Positions 51,755 through 60,849 are shown, counted from the first letter of the stretch. The stretch: 64,000 bases of DNA from an uncultured Acidobacteriota bacterium (GCA_902826795.1 CADEGD010000006.1:1-64000), one strand, 5' to 3'. Numbers and translations: made by a program. Notes: generated from the letters alone by a model not told the origin.

Positions 51755-52194
51755 TTCACCACAGAGAACACCGAGAGCACTGAGATTAATTGGCAATTCT
51801 CTTAATTCCATTCTTCAACATTCGCACATTGAAATTGATCAGCAATCCCAGCTTCTTGCCGCTCAACCTTAAGTACGAAAGCAACTGCGCTTCACGCAGT
51901 GGATGCAAAGCATCAACAGCTTTTAGCTCGACGATCACCTTTTCCTCGACCAACAGATCGATCTTGTAGCCCGCGTCGAGCCGGGTGCCGTCATAATGAA
52001 CTGGGAGCGGAACTTGCGCCTGAACTTTTAGTCCCATCTTAACCAGTTCGTGAACGAGACAAACCTCATAAGTGCTCTCAAGAAGGCCCGGGCCCAACGC
52101 CCGATGAACTTTTATCGCACAGCCGATGATCGCCTCCGTTATCTCATTCAATTCCATCAGTAATCTCAGTGCCCTCTGTGTTCTCCGTGGTTAA
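51755..52194. mobile_element. 440-bp cassette: GxxExxY gene between 34-bp inverted repeats
   Basis: The arms 51755-51788 and 52161-52194 are inverted copies matching at 30 of 34 bases (core ACCACRGAGAACACMGAG and GCACTGAGATTA). They hug the GxxExxY gene: one arm holds its stop codon and the other begins 4 bp before its ATG. The outer ends reach the sufD stop codon (TAA at 52193-52191) and come within 4 bp of the sufS ATG. No transposase is inside. The layout is that of a minimal mobile cassette; movement is inferred, not shown. Confidence 0.7.
51786..52157 (-). CDS. GxxExxY protein (PD-(D/E)xK-like, PF13366 type)
   Basis: The 123-residue protein carries the naming motif G24-LL-E27-ST-Y30, and [24 protein letters not shown], where D...E-L-K forms a PD-(D/E)xK-like site. 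Function of the family is unknown; a nuclease role is suggested by the fold. It ends [19 protein letters not shown], the typical tail. It stands between sufD and sufS inside inverted repeats (see cassette), and takes no obvious part in cluster assembly. Confidence 0.88.
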   Translation of the reverse strand: MELNEITEAIIGCAIKVHRALGPGLLESTYEVCLVHELVKMGLKVQAQVPLPVHYDGTRLDAGYKIDLLVEEKVIVELKAVDALHPLREAQLLSYLRLSGKKLGLLINFNVRMLKNGIKRIAN

Positions 52195-53339
52195 ATAACC
52201 GCCTCAAGCCGATTCAGCACCATCGAATCCAGCTCGCTTTTGATCGCTTCAATCGCGATCTTGTTGATGATCTCTTCCGCGAATCCGTAGGTGAGAAGAT
52301 TTCTTGCGAGCGTCTCCGGCAGGCCGCGGGTAAGGAGGTAGAAAAGCTCTTCCTCCTCGAGTTGGCCGACCGTTGCTCCGTGTGAGCACTTCACGTCGTC
52401 GTTAAATATCTCGAGCTGCGGTTTCGTGTCGACCCGGGCGTCGTTCGAGAGCAGAAGATTCTTGTTCTGCTGCTGTGCGTCGGTGCCGCTCGCGTTCTCG
52501 CGAACGAAAACTTTGCCATTGAAAACCGCACGAGACTTGTCGTTCAACACGCCGCGATAATTCTGATGTGACAGGCAATTCGGCACGGTGTGGTCGATGA
52601 TCGAATGCGTGTCGTGATGCTGAGAACCGTTGAGCATATACAGCCCGTCGACCCAAGCCTCGCCGCCTTCCGCCGTGAACTTTACTTCGATGTCGTGCCG
52701 AGACAATCCGCCGCCCAAGTTTATGTTCGTCGAATCGTAGGAACTTCCGCTGCGGAGCGTGACCTCGGTTACGCCGTAGTTGAACGCCTCGGGCGAATCT
52801 TTCTGTACGCGATAGTGCGTGATGCTCGCGTCGTCTTCGACGATCACCTGCACCGCTGCATTCGTAAAGCTCTTTGCATTCGACGAATATGTCTCAACAA
52901 TCGTCGCCTTACTTCCGGCTTCAGCGATCACGATAATGTGCGGAAATGTCGCCTTCCCATTTTCGCCTTCGAACGTGAATTCGATCGGCTCGTCGAGCGA
53001 GGTTTCCTTCGCTATCCGCACAATCCTTACGTCGGCGAACGCAAGATTCAAGGCCGTGAATCCATTGCGGTCGAACTCAAACCGCGACAATATCTCGATG
53101 TCGATTTCCGAAAGCTGTTGTTCGTTGACCCCCTCGGAAACCGACCACTCACCGTTGGCCGCCGACGCAACATTGGTGTATTTCCAATCCTCATCTTTCA
53201 GCGTCGGAAAACCTTCTGCCGCAAAATGTTTGAATGCCCTTTCGCGCAAATCACCGAGTCGCGGATCGTTCTGCCGTTCCACAAGGGCTCTCAGTTCTTC
53301 TCTAAACTTCGTCTCTTTCACTGCTATCGATGAAACCAT
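52191..53339 (-). CDS. sufD: Fe-S cluster assembly protein SufD
   Basis: The 382-residue protein has the SufB/SufD beta-helix core with a polar, repetitive middle, and the C-terminal set GATVGQLEEEELFYLLTRGL and FAEEIINKIAIE. It forms the scaffold SufBC2D. The ATG at 53339 is preferred because it has homologous sequence from MVSSIAVKETKF on; ATGs at 53396/53393 would overlap the upstream stop. Its own stop codon lies in the right arm of the GxxExxY cassette. Confidence 0.9.
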   Translation of the reverse strand: MVSSIAVKETKFREELRALVERQNDPRLGDLRERAFKHFAAEGFPTLKDEDWKYTNVASAANGEWSVSEGVNEQQLSEIDIEILSRFEFDRNGFTALNLAFADVRIVRIAKETSLDEPIEFTFEGENGKATFPHIIVIAEAGSKATIVETYSSNAKSFTNAAVQVIVEDDASITHYRVQKDSPEAFNYGVTEVTLRSGSSYDSTNINLGGGLSRHDIEVKFTAEGGEAWVDGLYMLNGSQHHDTHSIIDHTVPNCLSHQNYRGVLNDKSRAVFNGKVFVRENASGTDAQQQNKNLLLSNDARVDTKPQLEIFNDDVKCSHGATVGQLEEEELFYLLTRGLPETLARNLLTYGFAEEIINKIAIEAIKSELDSMVLNRLEAVI

Positions 53340-53356
53340 TACAAAAATCTCACTTC

Positions 53357-53384
53357 GTTCTTGCGGTATATAGTTCGCAAGAAC
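53357..53384 (-). promoter_or_regulatory. Hairpin ahead of sufD
   Basis: GTTCTTGCG (53357-53365) pairs perfectly with CGCAAGAAC (53376-53384) around a 10-base loop. On the minus strand it lies just after the stop of the upstream gene and 18 bp before the sufD ATG. It may limit read-through, protect the RNA, or be an operator. No U run follows directly. Confidence 0.4.
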
Positions 53385-53392
53385 ATCTCTCA

Positions 53393-55516
53393 TCAAAACA
53401 ACTTCACAAGGCTGAACTTCTTATCCGCATCAAGCGTGTTCGCCTGATCTAAAATAAACTCTCTTGCGATCCTAAGTTTTGCTTCACTCTCTGCCCTAGG
53501 TTTGGAATCGTCGACCAAAGTTGACCGGTCGTAATCGAACAAAAAGTCATGCCGTGTTAGCACGTATTGAACGTTCATCGCCGCGGCTTTGGCTTTCAGT
53601 TCTTGAACGCTTCGTGACTCCCAAAGCATTCTGCGGAAGGTCCAGTCCTCGAAGAGATAGTCCGAAAAAACCGGCCGGTTGAGGTGATACGTATCTCGCC
53701 TCATATTGATCAGCCACGTTCTGGCATCGGGCGCGGTGGTTTTATTCAGCGCTTCGTAATATCGGTAGTAATCCAAATTACGGGTCAGATATTGATCTCG
53801 CGTTTCTCCGCCAAGCACAACCCGCAGCGGAGCCTTCTGTAAAAACCATGCGAAACTCGTCAAGACGCCGCAAAACGCAGCGAGCGAAATGCCGTACTTC
53901 GCCGCCGCGCGCAGGGACGTTCCCTTTGAGGAAATCGACCCTACCGACGCGGCTATTCCGACTGCGAGCAGCGGAAGTATCGGCAGGAGATACCTCAACT
54001 GCATGCTTGAAAGGAGCCAGAACAAAAACACTGTCGCCGCGACCCCGGATGCGATCTTTACTTCAACCGGCAGCTCGAACTTCCACAGCCCGCTGATCAA
54101 GAGCGGCAAGCCGATCAAAAACGCCACGCCAAGCACGCCGTCAAAAAGCCTTGCATCTTCAGGCTGCGAAGCAACTGAAACATTCCACGGAGCCAGCACG
54201 AAGTCTGCGGCAGAACCGGTGACTCGTCCGTATTGCGAATTCATCGCCTGGAAAAGGTTCGATCGCTCGACATCCCATCCCGCAGCTTCCGCCGGCAGAA
54301 CGCTGAGATAAAACGGAAACACCGGACTTCCCGTTTCCTGCCACGTCCGCAGATACCACGGCGACGCGATCAACACGGCAAGAGCCAATGCACCCACGCC
54401 GCGCGCAAGTATCTTCGTGATCTCGTCTGGTTCGCTCGCTTGAGCTTTTCGCACTCTTATCAGCACGACCAATCCGAACGCGGCGATCACGACGACCGCC
54501 GTAAGCTTCATCGAGAGGGCCGCACCGAGCAGAATTCCGATCACTATCAGCCAACCACTCTCAAGCGTCTGCCACCAACGCGATAACGCAAACACCGCAA
54601 GCGTGACGTACAGAGCAAGCGCGACATCTATATACGCACTTGCGGCTACGTGATAAACGCTTGGAACCGTCGCGACCATAAGAGTCGCCACCAAGGACCA
54701 AGTTTTTGAGAGGCCGATCTCTCTTGCCCAGCCGAATGTGGCCGCGATCAATATCGGAAGAAACATCCAGACCGTCGCACCGGCCGCCGCCTCTGCCGCC
54801 CGCGGGCTTACGATCCCGCCAAGAAGCATTGCCCAAACTGAATGCATCTCCACACCGAGAGAAAGATAGCTGGCAATGTTGCCCTCAATAAAGGCGTTGC
54901 TTCCCTGGGCTATAAACGCTTTCGGAACCGCGAAATGATAGAGCAAGGTATCTTTTGCCGTCGGCGGGGCAAGAGCCGCGATAAAAGAAAGTACAAGTGG
55001 AACGGCGATCAATACGATCGACAGTCTATCGAATCCTGAAGTTTCCTCTTCTGCGCGATCCTCGTTTTTGTGTTCGCGAGCACGACGTAAACCAATGAAT
55101 GCAAGAACGGCCCCGATGACAATAGCGACCGCGGCGGCAGGCTTAGAATAAGCACCGACGATTCCGAGAAAAAACCATATCAACGACCATGCCGCGGCGC
55201 CGATCGCCGTCTTCATCGCAAGCTCCAAAACCTGCGAGTAACGGCCGATTTTCGATACGCCGATAAACCCGTAGATAAAGCTCCCGAGGCCGAACCAGGA
55301 AATGATGAGAAGGATCGCAACGAACGCACCGGCAACACTGTCGCCGATACCGGCACCAAACAGCTGACCGCCGCCGAGATTGCCAAGAAGAATTCCGATC
55401 TGCCCCACGTCGGAACCGCGATTCGCCAAAAACGCAGCAACGAAAACGACCGCCAAGACGCCGAGAGCGATCGCGGCCATATAGCTAGTAAGTTTGATCT
55501 CAGCCTCGTTACTCAT
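53393..55516 (-). CDS. Polytopic GT-C-like membrane glycosyltransferase
   Basis: The 707-residue protein has about 14 hydrophobic segments in the first 550 residues and a soluble C-terminal part (DYYRYYEALNKTTAPDARTW...). The middle KDTLLYHFAVPKAFIAQG resembles uncharacterised GT39/GT-C proteins with DxxxYH in the first large loop. An ATG at 55516 is used; a GTG at 55525 overlaps the upstream stop (GTGA). Its place inside the suf region is unexplained. Confidence 0.68.
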   Translation of the reverse strand: MSNEAEIKLTSYMAAIALGVLAVVFVAAFLANRGSDVGQIGILLGNLGGGQLFGAGIGDSVAGAFVAILLIISWFGLGSFIYGFIGVSKIGRYSQVLELAMKTAIGAAAWSLIWFFLGIVGAYSKPAAAVAIVIGAVLAFIGLRRAREHKNEDRAEEETSGFDRLSIVLIAVPLVLSFIAALAPPTAKDTLLYHFAVPKAFIAQGSNAFIEGNIASYLSLGVEMHSVWAMLLGGIVSPRAAEAAAGATVWMFLPILIAATFGWAREIGLSKTWSLVATLMVATVPSVYHVAASAYIDVALALYVTLAVFALSRWWQTLESGWLIVIGILLGAALSMKLTAVVVIAAFGLVVLIRVRKAQASEPDEITKILARGVGALALAVLIASPWYLRTWQETGSPVFPFYLSVLPAEAAGWDVERSNLFQAMNSQYGRVTGSAADFVLAPWNVSVASQPEDARLFDGVLGVAFLIGLPLLISGLWKFELPVEVKIASGVAATVFLFWLLSSMQLRYLLPILPLLAVGIAASVGSISSKGTSLRAAAKYGISLAAFCGVLTSFAWFLQKAPLRVVLGGETRDQYLTRNLDYYRYYEALNKTTAPDARTWLINMRRDTYHLNRPVFSDYLFEDWTFRRMLWESRSVQELKAKAAAMNVQYVLTRHDFLFDYDRSTLVDDSKPRAESEAKLRIAREFILDQANTLDADKKFSLVKLF

Positions 55517-55521
55517 CAAAG

Positions 55522-56673
55522 TCACTGTCCGGCCGTGCCGGGTGTTCCGGGTCGAAAACGGTAAATAAAATAAGGAGCCTTGGCGCGAATGTTCGCCTTT
55601 GACTGCAGCATCTGTTCCGGTATCGCACTATCGGCAAGATAAATATAGCCGTCGCCGCCGAAAACCAAACTGTCAGCCCAACGGATCTTCTCCGACCGGA
55701 TCGTCGTTCTTAACTGTCTGTCAGGCCCGACCTGCATCACACCCTGATTCTCGACATCGGTGATAAAAACGTTTCCGACGTTGTCGATCGTCATTCCGTC
55801 GTTCAGCGGCTTTTTGCTAAACGCCTCAACTCGTTGCGACAGTTCCTGCGGACTCAACTGCACGTTCTTCAAGTCGGCCGTCCGCGCGCGAAATAGCGTG
55901 TCGTGCGCCATCGCAGCGTAATAAAGCCACTCGTCGTTTTTGTCTACAGCGACGCCGTCCACTCCCGCTTTTAGCGCGATCAGCCCGCCCAAGAAAGTCA
56001 TCTCGCGGATCTGGTTGCGAATGATCCAATCTTGCGGATAAACCGAAGGATCGGATTCCAAAACGCGGCGTGCGGTCTTGCTGTTCACGTCATAAACGAC
56101 TATCGCCGGATTCTTGCGAAAGAAACTCACGTCAGCGATGTAAACTGTCTCGCCCTTCGAATCGATATTGAACGCCTGCAAAAACGATTCCTTCTGCGCG
56201 ATCTCCGAAGGGAACTGATACTCGTGGACCAGCTTGTTCGTGGCAAGATCAAACGCCAGGATCTGCGTCTTCCCGAAACCGTGCGTGCCGTGATCGATAA
56301 CCCACAAACGGTTCTGCCGATCGATGCACACGCCAAGCGGGGTTTCGAAAAGCGTACCTTGCGAACCCGCGTCCGGGTACGGAACGGCTTTCCCATCCTT
56401 CCATTCGAGCAATTTGTTCGTCTCCGGCCGCGATTCGGGATGAACCGTGAAGAAGATCCGCCCGTCTTCGCTAACCGTCGCGTTACCTATCGGTTCTTCG
56501 TAGCTCAAGACGGTTTCGAGTTTGTCAGCGGGAATTAAGGCCTCGGTCGCCACGTTCGGGTAATAATTCCCGCCGCCGTAACGAACGCGAATGAGCACAG
56601 CCAGCCCCACCACCACCACAATGATCAGCAGAACCAAGAGCCAACACGCGACTTTTGCAACTCTCTTCATCAA
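55522..56673 (-). CDS. Royal-jelly/yellow-type propeller protein
   Basis: The 383-residue protein has an N-terminal membrane anchor (about 8-28), then a six-bladed propeller like the major royal jelly/yellow family: LGVCIDRQNRLWVIDHGTHG, VYIADVSFF, PLNDGMTIDNVGNVFITDVENQGV, RWADSLVFGGDGYIYLADS. Bacterial members are sometimes called L-dopachrome tautomerase-related; the activity is unproven. It follows sufC by 6 bp and precedes the GT-C gene. Confidence 0.82.
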   Translation of the reverse strand: MMKRVAKVACWLLVLLIIVVVVGLAVLIRVRYGGGNYYPNVATEALIPADKLETVLSYEEPIGNATVSEDGRIFFTVHPESRPETNKLLEWKDGKAVPYPDAGSQGTLFETPLGVCIDRQNRLWVIDHGTHGFGKTQILAFDLATNKLVHEYQFPSEIAQKESFLQAFNIDSKGETVYIADVSFFRKNPAIVVYDVNSKTARRVLESDPSVYPQDWIIRNQIREMTFLGGLIALKAGVDGVAVDKNDEWLYYAAMAHDTLFRARTADLKNVQLSPQELSQRVEAFSKKPLNDGMTIDNVGNVFITDVENQGVMQVGPDRQLRTTIRSEKIRWADSLVFGGDGYIYLADSAIPEQMLQSKANIRAKAPYFIYRFRPGTPGTAGQ

Positions 56674-56679
56674 GACGAA

Positions 56680-57432
56680 CTACTTACTCGCCGCCTTCAC
56701 CCAGTCGTAACCCTTCTCTTCAAGCTCGACGGCCAGCTCTTTGCCGCCTTCTTTCACGATCTTTCCGTTCGCGAGCACGTGAACGAAATCCGGCTGGATG
56801 TAATTGAGCAGCCGCTGATAGTGAGTGACAAGGATGACCGCGTTATCGCTCGAACGTAGCTTGTTCACGCCTTCGGCAACGATGCGAAGTGCGTCGATGT
56901 CGAGGCCGGAGTCGGTCTCGTCGAGGATCGCCAGCTTCGGGTTGAGCACCGCCATCTGCAATATCTCGTTTCGCTTTTTCTCACCGCCCGAGAAGCCTTC
57001 GTTCACTGAACGCTTGAAAAACTGCGGATCCATCTCAACGATCTTCGCCTTCTCTTTCAGATAATCGTTGAATTCAAGCGGGTCGAGTTCTTCCTGCCCG
57101 TGGTGCTTCATCTTCTCGTTGTAGGCGAGCCGCAGGAACTGCGAATTCGAAACGCCGGGCACCTCGACAGGATATTGAAACGCCATGAAGACGCCTTCGC
57201 GGGCGCGTTCGTCGGGTTCGAGCTCGAGCAGATTCTTGCCTTCAAACAACACTTCACCCGAGATCACCTCGTAGGCCGGATGTCCGGCAAGCACCTTCGA
57301 CAACGTCGATTTGCCCGAGCCATTCGGTCCCATGATCGCGTGAACCTCGCCCTTATTGACCTGCAAATTCAGGCCGGTCAATATCTCTTTCCCTTCGATA
57401 CCTGCATGCAGGTCTTTAACTTCTAGCAACAT
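56680..57432 (-). CDS. sufC: Fe-S assembly ATPase SufC
   Basis: The 250-residue ABC ATPase has Walker [10 protein letters not shown], the SufC-specific signature [12 protein letters not shown] and Walker [17 protein letters not shown]. It drives the SufBC2D scaffold. It follows the MntA-HepT pair by 3 bp and is probably on the same transcript. Confidence 0.95.
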   Translation of the reverse strand: MLLEVKDLHAGIEGKEILTGLNLQVNKGEVHAIMGPNGSGKSTLSKVLAGHPAYEVISGEVLFEGKNLLELEPDERAREGVFMAFQYPVEVPGVSNSQFLRLAYNEKMKHHGQEELDPLEFNDYLKEKAKIVEMDPQFFKRSVNEGFSGGEKKRNEILQMAVLNPKLAILDETDSGLDIDALRIVAEGVNKLRSSDNAVILVTHYQRLLNYIQPDFVHVLANGKIVKEGGKELAVELEEKGYDWVKAASK

Positions 57433-57435
57433 AAG

Positions 57436-57780
57436 CTATTTAATTTCTTCAATTATCCGCTCGATCGCTTTCTTAAACCGGGGCAGATCATCTTTAGCGG
57501 TCCCCCAAATTATGTCGGCGTCGACATCAAAATATCCGTGTACGAGTCGATTGCGGGTCGCGGTGGCTATACGCCATTCAACGTCAGGATAATTGGCTTT
57601 CAGGTCGCGCGTGAGAAAATTCGATGCCTCACCAATGATCTCTATGTTCCTTACCACCGCATCGATCTTTTCTTCATCCGTTGCAAAACGCTCTTGATCG
57701 AAGCCCACAAGATATCGCTCTATCTTCGAAATGGCATCTACGATGTGACGAAGACGATCCTTATTGTTCGGTTTCTTCAT
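57436..57780 (-). CDS. hepT: HepT-like RNase toxin (HEPN, DUF86)
   Basis: The 114-residue protein has the HEPN fold with the Rx4-6H motif in RNRLVHGYF near residue 90, and a leading KDRLRHIVDAISKIERYL. The toxin is silenced when its partner MntA adds AMP groups to the YF tyrosine region. The ATG at 57780 overlaps mntA by 20 bp. It stands directly ahead of sufC. Confidence 0.9.
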   Translation of the reverse strand: MKKPNNKDRLRHIVDAISKIERYLVGFDQERFATDEEKIDAVVRNIEIIGEASNFLTRDLKANYPDVEWRIATATRNRLVHGYFDVDADIIWGTAKDDLPRFKKAIERIIEEIK

Positions 57781-58057
57781 AGATAACCTGAAGGTCACTA
57801 AGTACGCTGCTACGAATATACTTGTTGAGCATTTTTTCCGTAGCCAGATCGACCTTTCGCCCTAAGGACGCTTCTAATTCGTCCGCAATACCGTAAAATT
57901 TCCAACCTATCGGCTTCGAGAATCGAACCAACAGGTCGAGGTCGCTTTCCGGCTTCGCGTCGCCGCGGGCAAACGAACCGAACATCGCACAATAGGAAAT
58001 ATCGTTCTGTTTACAAATCTCGACAATCTTTGCCTGATCAGTTTCTGCGAGTCTCAT
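57761..58057 (-). CDS. mntA: MntA-type nucleotidyltransferase antitoxin
   Basis: The 98-residue protein has the minimal nucleotidyltransferase motif G27-S-FARGDAKPESD39-L-D41-L. It blocks HepT by AMPylation. It overlaps hepT by 20 bp and its start overlaps the phzF stop (ATGA), so the pair is tied to phzF translation. Confidence 0.9.
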   Translation of the reverse strand: MRLAETDQAKIVEICKQNDISYCAMFGSFARGDAKPESDLDLLVRFSKPIGWKFYGIADELEASLGRKVDLATEKMLNKYIRSSVLSDLQVIYEETEQ

Positions 58058-58842
58058 ATGTTGATCTCACCTTTAAAATAGGTCACCGCGTTTCCGCCAA
58101 TGCTTACGCGGTTGCCGTTCAATTCACAAAAGAGTTCACCGCCGCGTTTTGAGACTTGGCGGGCGAAGAGTTTGTCCTTGCCGAGCTGCTCAGCCCAATA
58201 GGGGATCAGCGTGCAGTGGATCGCGCCAGTCACAGGATCTTCCGGAATGCCGATGCGCGGTGCGAACATGCGCGAAGCGAAATCGCAATCGTCGCCCTCG
58301 GCGGTAACGATAACTTCGTCGTATTTGAGTTGCGACAGCGCGTGCATATCCGGTTCGAGCCCGCGAACCTCCTCTTCATTTTCGGCACGCAAAAAAACCA
58401 TGTTCCCTTGCGATTCCCAAACCTCGGCAGGTGTAACGCCAACTGCCTTCGCAAGTTCGTTCGAGTGGGCGATCATCTCGAAAGGATATGCCGGAAAGTC
58501 GAGCACCAATCGATCGCCGTGCTTTTCGACGCCGAGTTCGCCGCTGCGATTCGAATGAAACGGGATGAATGCGTCTTCCAGTTTCAGCTCGTTGAAGATC
58601 ACGTGCGAAGTTGCGAGAGTTGCGTGGCCGCACAAGTTCACTTCGATCGTCGGCGTGAACCAGCGGATGTGATATCGATCGCCTTCTTTCACGAAAAACG
58701 CTGTTTCCGAGAGGTTATTCTCAGCCGCGATCGCCTTCATCGTATGATCTGGCAGCCACTCATCAAGCGGAACCACCGCCGCCGGATTTCCGCCGAACGG
58801 CTTTGCCGTGAACGCATCAACCTGGAAAATTTTTAGTGTCAT
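58054..58842 (-). CDS. PhzF-family isomerase/epimerase
   Basis: The 262-residue protein has the PhzF pattern: FQVDAFTAKPFGGNPAAVV, AENNLSETAFFV with the catalytic glutamate, RWFTPTIEVNLCGHATLA, and SRMFAPRIGIPEDPVTGAIH. It lies in the diaminopimelate-epimerase-like fold. Members isomerise small amino-acid-like compounds; the substrate is unknown. It has nothing obvious to do with phenazine, since no phz genes are near. Confidence 0.92.
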   Translation of the reverse strand: MTLKIFQVDAFTAKPFGGNPAAVVPLDEWLPDHTMKAIAAENNLSETAFFVKEGDRYHIRWFTPTIEVNLCGHATLATSHVIFNELKLEDAFIPFHSNRSGELGVEKHGDRLVLDFPAYPFEMIAHSNELAKAVGVTPAEVWESQGNMVFLRAENEEEVRGLEPDMHALSQLKYDEVIVTAEGDDCDFASRMFAPRIGIPEDPVTGAIHCTLIPYWAEQLGKDKLFARQVSKRGGELFCELNGNRVSIGGNAVTYFKGEINI

Positions 58843-58860
58843 ACTATCTTGGAATTTTTG

Positions 58861-58921
58861 CCACAGAGACCACCGAGTTACGTGAAGCGCAAATTGTACG
58901 CAGTCTCTGTGTTCTCTGTGG
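58861..58921. repeat. Inverted pair of CCACAGAG-type repeats
   Basis: CCACAGAGACCACCGAG (58861-58877) and CTCTGTGTTCTCTGTGG (58905-58921) are inverted copies with two mismatches, around a 27-base centre. The right arm ends directly at the stop codon of the RidA gene (58922-58924). This looks like the GxxExxY cassette without the gene. Confidence 0.75.
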
Positions 58922-59386
58922 CTAATTCTTCCTGCTAACTATCGCCACTACCTCTATCTCAACCTTCGCGTCACGAGGCAGCCGTGCGACCTGCACCGTC
59001 GAGCGGGCCGGGAACGGCGCCTTGAAGTGCTTCCCATAGATCTCGTTCATCTTCGCAAAGTCGTTGATGTCCGCCAGAAACACGGTTGCCTTCACTACGT
59101 TCTCCATCGAACTCCCCGACGCCTTCAACACCGCCGCGATGTTCTTTAGCGTTTGCTCGAGCTGCGCCTCGATCCCGAAGGCTAGCACGCCGGTCTTCGG
59201 ATCTGTCCCGACCTGCCCGGCCGCGAAGACAAATCCGTTCGCGACGATGGCCTGCGAATAAGGCCCGATCGCTTTCGGTGCGTCCGCCGTCTCGACAGCC
59301 TTCTTTACCGAGTTCTGGCCGTGCACGACAGACAGCCCAGCCAGAATGATCAGAAAAGAAACTGCGATCGATATGTTCGTCTTCAT
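58922..59386 (-). CDS. RidA-family protein with signal peptide
   Basis: The 154-residue protein has a signal peptide (ending near SVVHGQ) and a RidA domain: KAIGPYSQAIVANGFVFAAGQVG, FLADINDFAKMNEIYGKHF, PARSTVQVARLPRDAKVEIEVVA with the conserved arginine. Cytoplasmic RidA destroys reactive enamines; an exported one is a variant of unknown use. It is the second gene after sbtA. Confidence 0.88.
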   Translation of the reverse strand: MKTNISIAVSFLIILAGLSVVHGQNSVKKAVETADAPKAIGPYSQAIVANGFVFAAGQVGTDPKTGVLAFGIEAQLEQTLKNIAAVLKASGSSMENVVKATVFLADINDFAKMNEIYGKHFKAPFPARSTVQVARLPRDAKVEIEVVAIVSRKN

Positions 59387-59402
59387 ACTAATTTCGATCC
59401 GC

Positions 59403-60371
59403 TCACGCCTTTGTTGCGACCACGACTGCGTAATAGATCGGCATTCCGATCGTGATGTTCAGCGGGAACGTAATTCCCAACGCCATCGGGATATACAACC
59501 CCGGGTCGGCTTTCGGTGCCGCCAGCCGCATCGCCGCCGGAACCGCGATGTAAGACGCACTCGCCGCCAGGATCGCGAACATAAACCGGTTGCCGACATC
59601 TTGCGTTACCAATCCGCTCGCCAGTGCGATCACGACGCCGTTCAAGATCGGTGCGACGACGGCAAACGCCGCTACAAACCATCCATATTTCGTGAACGCC
59701 CCGAACCGCTTGGCGGTCACCATTCCCATTTCAAGCAAAAAGATCGCCAAAAATCCCTTGAAGATATCGGTCGTAAACGGCTTGATTCCTTCCGCCTGTT
59801 TCGAATCGGCAAAGAAGCCGATCAAAAGGCTGCCGAGTATCATCAGTACGCTTCCGTTCGTGAACGAATGCTGGATGATGTCTTTCAGTTTCCCCTTGCC
59901 TTCGGCTTCGGAATCGTATTTCATCATCAGGATCACGCCGACGATGATCGCCGGCGATTCCATCAGCGCCATTACGGCGACCATGTGTCCGCCGAACGGG
60001 ATCGACTGCGTTTCCAAAAACGATGTTGCGGCGACGAAAGTAACCGCGCTCACCGAGCCATACGTTGCAGCGACTGCTCCGGCATCGCTGACGCTCATTT
60101 TTCGCTTCAGCACGAAGAAGGTGTAAAGCGGAATCAGCGATGCGGCGACGATCCCGAACAGCAGGGAATACAAGATCTCAGCCGAGAATGTGCTGTGAGC
60201 AAGCTCTTGCCCGCCCTTGAATCCGATCGCGAAAAGAAGATAAAGCGAGATGAACTTAACTGTCGTCGACGGTATCTCAAGATCGCTCTTTACCAACGTC
60301 GCGATGATGCCGAGCCCAAAGAACAGCAAGGTCGGATTGGTCAGGTTCGAAACTATAAGGTCGATATTCAT
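59403..60371 (-). CDS. sbtA: SbtA-like sodium-dependent bicarbonate transporter
   Basis: The 322-residue protein has ten membrane segments and the SbtA pattern: GLGIIATLVKSDLEIP, YLLFAIGFKGG, ATYGSVSAVTFVAA, FLLEMGMVTAKRF and a closing ITIGMPIYY. It takes up bicarbonate with sodium. The usual SbtB regulator gene is not adjacent. It lies between two RidA genes, 10-16 bp from each. Confidence 0.88.
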   Translation of the reverse strand: MNIDLIVSNLTNPTLLFFGLGIIATLVKSDLEIPSTTVKFISLYLLFAIGFKGGQELAHSTFSAEILYSLLFGIVAASLIPLYTFFVLKRKMSVSDAGAVAATYGSVSAVTFVAATSFLETQSIPFGGHMVAVMALMESPAIIVGVILMMKYDSEAEGKGKLKDIIQHSFTNGSVLMILGSLLIGFFADSKQAEGIKPFTTDIFKGFLAIFLLEMGMVTAKRFGAFTKYGWFVAAFAVVAPILNGVVIALASGLVTQDVGNRFMFAILAASASYIAVPAAMRLAAPKADPGLYIPMALGITFPLNITIGMPIYYAVVVATKA

Positions 60372-60381
60372 TTTTCAAAGA

Positions 60382-60768
60382 TCACACCGCTCTTGCAGCG
60401 GCGATGGCCTGAATCTCTATCTGCGTGCCGAAGTGCAGATCTTTCACGGGGACGATCGCCCGAGCCGGACGATGTTCGCCCATCACCTCGGCGTATCTTT
60501 TATTCACGGCGGTCCACAATTCCATGTTCGAGACGTAGATCGTGAACTGCAACACGTTGTTCAGATCGCTTCCCGCCTCTCTCAACACGGCCTCGACGTT
60601 TCTTAGCGCAAGCTCCGTCTGCTCTTCGATGTCTCCCGTAAAGGGCTGGCGCGTATCGAGCGTGATCGGCAGTTGGCCGGAGACGAATATCAATCCGTCG
60701 TGTTCGATGCCGGGTGAATAATGTCCTTTCGGCGGCGGCTGATCCGCGGGTTGAATTGTTCGTGACAT
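60382..60768 (-). CDS. Cytoplasmic RidA-family protein
   Basis: The 128-residue protein starts MSRTIQPADQPPPKGHYSPG, has VSGQLPI and the RidA core TELALRNVEAVLREAGSDLNNVLQFTIY, and ends RPARAIVPVKDLHFGTQIEIQAI with the substrate-binding arginine. AGGAG precedes the ATG at 60768. It probably deaminates reactive imines. No signal peptide is present, unlike the RidA at 58.9 kb. Confidence 0.9.
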   Translation of the reverse strand: MSRTIQPADQPPPKGHYSPGIEHDGLIFVSGQLPITLDTRQPFTGDIEEQTELALRNVEAVLREAGSDLNNVLQFTIYVSNMELWTAVNKRYAEVMGEHRPARAIVPVKDLHFGTQIEIQAIAAARAV

Positions 60769-60849
60769 ATATCTCCTAAACAAAGTTCACAGGCTTTTGC
60801 CGAGCATCACAGCCAGCAAAAGCCTGTGAATCACTGTCTCAACTTTCAG

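Noticed and set aside
51755-52194. Classical insertion sequence
   Set aside because: There is no transposase inside and no clear target-site duplication at the ends, so only a cassette or non-autonomous element can be claimed.
58054-58842. Part of a phenazine cluster
   Set aside because: PhzF-like proteins are common outside phenazine loci and no other phz gene is present.
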